Of a stretch of DNA of 39,111 nucleotides, positions 38,934 through 39,111 are shown one piece after another. The notes under the pieces were generated by a model, which was given only the letters and a program-made list of their open reading frames with translations, did no database searches and was not told the origin of the DNA. This stretch comes from a virus: positions 1 through 39,111 of the IMG/VR virus record IMGVR_UViG_3300037882_001100. One strand, 5' to 3'. Within the stretch, counting starts at the first letter, position 1; each line of letters begins with the position of its first letter. The position numbers and the translations under genes were made by a program.

Positions 38934-39111
38934 AGAAACGCTGGATGAGCTAACCTCTATATTTCATAAATACGGAGGTAATGGTTGGCGCATAGTTACA
39001 TATCAGCCAGAGGCCGCCTATGCCGCCGTCATCGCAAGCAAAGAGGTGCGCGAGTTGGTGGAGGCTGCTCTGAATATGAGTGAAATTGTAGAGATTCATG
39101 CAAGTCATATA
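38920..39111 (+). CDS. Hypothetical protein, N-terminal part (continues at base 1)
   Basis: ATG 38920 opens a frame that runs off the right end. The last 99 bases repeat bases 1-99 in frame, so the gene continues to the TAA at 172-174, giving 88 residues in total. The N-terminus KPSKETLDELTSIFHKYGG is helical and basic. No family is recognised. Confidence 0.72.
   Translation, partial: MKPSKETLDELTSIFHKYGGNGWRIVTYQPEAAYAAVIASKEVRELVEAALNMSEIVEIHASHI
39013..39111. repeat. Terminal direct repeat (right copy)
   Basis: Identical to bases 1-99. It should be counted once in a circular map of 39,012 bp. Confidence 0.95.

Noticed and set aside
1-39111. CRISPR arrays, insertion sequences, integrase or attachment sites
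   Set aside because: No regularly spaced repeats, transposase, recombinase or att-like duplication were seen. The only long exact repeat is the 99-bp end overlap.

Overview
The window is a complete or nearly complete genome of a tailed phage with a podovirus (T7-like) virion. Its first 99 bases are repeated exactly as its last 99 bases, and one small gene reads in frame across that junction, so it is best read as a closed molecule of about 39,012 bp. The host is Gram-negative, because the lysis cassette has a two-component spanin (inner-membrane subunit plus outer-membrane lipoprotein). The host genus cannot be told from the sequence. I see no phage RNA polymerase, integrase or repressor of the CI type, so the phage is probably strictly lytic and uses host sigma-70 RNA polymerase.

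Layout. Rightward (+) early and middle genes start at about 35384, cross the junction at 39111/1 and end at a terminator near 13690-13725. The first part (35384 to 3666) is a dense run of some 25 very small, mostly unrecognised genes. Among them are an HTH protein, a PD-(D/E)XK endonuclease-like protein and several tiny membrane or Cys-rich proteins. The second part (3668 to 13650) is the replication and metabolism module: RuvC-like resolvase, MazG-like pyrophosphohydrolase, RecB/Cas4-type exonuclease, Rad52-type annealing protein, a possible SSB, primase-polymerase/helicase, family A DNA polymerase, DUF3310 protein, ThyX, a free-standing DEDDy exonuclease with a zinc ribbon, and a SpeD (AdoMet decarboxylase) homologue.

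Late genes lie on the opposite (-) strand, running from 35021 down to 13747. They encode a terminase small subunit candidate, TerL, portal, Bbp19-like protein, scaffold, major capsid protein, tail adaptor (gp11-like), nozzle (gp12-like), GNAT-like protein, internal virion proteins (gp14-, gp15- and gp16-like), a tail fibre with a T7 gp17-type N-terminus, a second fibre-like protein, holin, SAR endolysin and spanins. A strong terminator follows the capsid region at 27944-27983, where T7 has T-phi.

The divergent control region (about 34080-35380) separates the two transcription directions. It holds two leftward promoters that share a 15-bp element around -35, one probable rightward promoter, several inverted repeats, three 10-bp iteron-like repeats next to an AT-rich stretch and a G-run tract. 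It is a good candidate for the replication origin and master switch. The most interesting items are this control region, a compact tRNA-sized structured element before the endonuclease-like gene (38010-38083), a His at the Pol I F762-equivalent position of the polymerase, and a SpeD homologue with a non-standard residue before its pyruvoyl serine.
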